64,000 nucleotides of DNA, taken from the NCBI RefSeq assembly GCF_018687715.1, contig NC_056754.1, positions 15,414,001 through 15,478,000 on the forward strand. The letters run 5' to 3'. Positions 62,904 to 64,000 of this stretch are shown piece by piece. Positions within the stretch are counted from its first letter, which is position 1. Each line of letters starts with the position of its first letter. Below the pieces are notes generated by a model that was not told where the DNA came from, did not search any database, and saw nothing but the letters and a program-made list of their open reading frames with translations. This DNA comes from Carya illinoinensis (lineage: Eukaryota > Streptophyta > Magnoliopsida > Fagales > Juglandaceae). Both the position numbers and the translations under genes were made by a program.

Positions 62904-64000
62904 CACCCCCCAACTTACTCATTGCTAGTCCCTAGCAATTTTCATGCTCAAAACAATGAAATAGACCAAAGAAAATCACACATAAAGGTCATCAAGTCAC
63001 ACTTTCTAGATTCACATATCAAAACAATCTAAGCAATCCAATAACCCATCAAGATCAATCCACCTATAACAATCCACAGAGTGTGTGTGTTCTCCAAGTC
63101 ATAACCATCTTACCACTAACCTTGACACATGCAACATCAAGAAAGTCTCAAGCAAAAGGTTTAACTCCATAACTCACGGGTATAATAGTGTTTCGTGTAA
63201 GGGCTCTCTCTATGGAGTTGACAATAGGTGTACACACACTCTCATAAAAAATTAGGCAATTATGTACAAGCAACAAGCAAACATTTATCTTATGATAGGA
63301 ATACTAACAAATGAGACTTCCATCAGTCTTTCCAACAGCTTACTTAGGATCAGAACGGTCAACATAAAAGGTTGTAACGTGGTTTGGGTTCGGGGCTATA
63401 TGAAAAAAAAGGATGAAAAGGGATTCAAAAACTTCCAAGTACATACAAAGGGAATTTTATTAAATATCTCAATAGACTACACTTCTCACTTGATGTACTC
63501 TCCAACTTTTCAGGTCATCAAATAATAATGTTTTTCCTTCTACTTCCTCTTCTCTTTGTTTTTCAACAATTTGATGGACAAACACATGCCACTTTGGTAT
63601 TCTTTCCATTTCTACCAAACCTTGATTTTTTTTTTTTTTTTTTTTGCCTTTGAAGCTCACTCAATTGAAAACTTTGCAACTTTTACTCTTCTCTTTTTTT
63701 TTTTCTTTTTTTTTTAATTGACACTGATAAAACAAAAGAAAGAAAATGCAAATTCCACACCTAGTATACACTTGGAAGTAAAAAGGGTAAGAAAATCAGT
63801 GTATAGGTTATACTTCAATGTGGAGAGGCATTAATGATATGGATATATGAAAAGAAAAAGCTACATGTGTTTATTGGCTCAAAGTTGGCTACTAGGGGTC
63901 TATGATGGAAAGGGATATCTTGAAAGGCTCAAACGTTAATCCTAAGTTGACCTTCGTCATTTCCCAAGTATATTCACCATCTTACCACAAACCATGTAAT
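62904..64000 (-). mobile_element. Interior of the gypsy-type element, running off the window
   Basis: Non-coding 3' interior next to the LTR. The plus-strand phrase CATTGCTAGTCCCTAGCAAT beside the tract is one I associate with Tat/Ogre-type elements (recollection, not a search). Poly(T) runs occur near 63626 and 63690. No protein domain is visible before the edge. Confidence 0.6.

Overview
This window is nuclear DNA from a dicot-like flowering plant, probably a woody species. It is AT-rich, has GT-AG introns, one 20-exon gene, plant receptor-kinase relics and many plant-type LTR retrotransposons. I cannot name the species from sequence alone. I found no rRNA, tRNA, CRISPR array or bacterial operon.

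The only gene that reads as intact is a TONSOKU (TSK/BRUSHY1/MGOUN3) orthologue on the + strand at 27400-38424. Its 20 exons join in phase into about 1353 residues, with a TPR-type N-terminal half, an acidic linker and C-terminal leucine-rich repeats. A candidate E2F site lies about 175 bp upstream of its ATG.

The gene sits beside one arm of a large direct segmental duplication: arm A at about 7533-27670 and arm B at about 46334-61546. Each arm carries, in the same order, a non-autonomous TIR element, a G-type lectin receptor-kinase kinase relic (-), a separate kinase-less G-lectin/EGF/PAN ectodomain gene (-), an AT-rich spacer, and TSK exon 1 (+). In arm B, TSK exon 1 has a stop codon and a frameshift and is cut by a Ty3/gypsy-like LTR that runs towards the right edge.

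Transposons account for most of the remainder. They are: a decayed Ty1/copia (1098-6286); a solo LTR (7917-10761); a non-autonomous copia (15043-22525, -) with a second solo LTR nested in it (15296-18354); a 5'-truncated LINE (38667-41605, -); a solo LTR (42389-44577); a hAT-type element (49567-51624); a nearly intact Tork/TNT1-like copia (52923-57981, +); and the 3' LTR of a gypsy-like element (61547-62903, -). Most were delimited by TG..CA or TIR ends plus target-site duplications read directly here. Because the two arms provide paralogous empty sites for each other, five insertions can be placed after the duplication.

I did not find a convincing new biological system. The most useful observations are the paralogous insertion record, the orphan lectin ectodomain that stayed open in arm B until a copia hit it, the loss of the candidate E2F site in the TSK duplicate, and a copia with near-identical LTRs but no recognisable polymerase.
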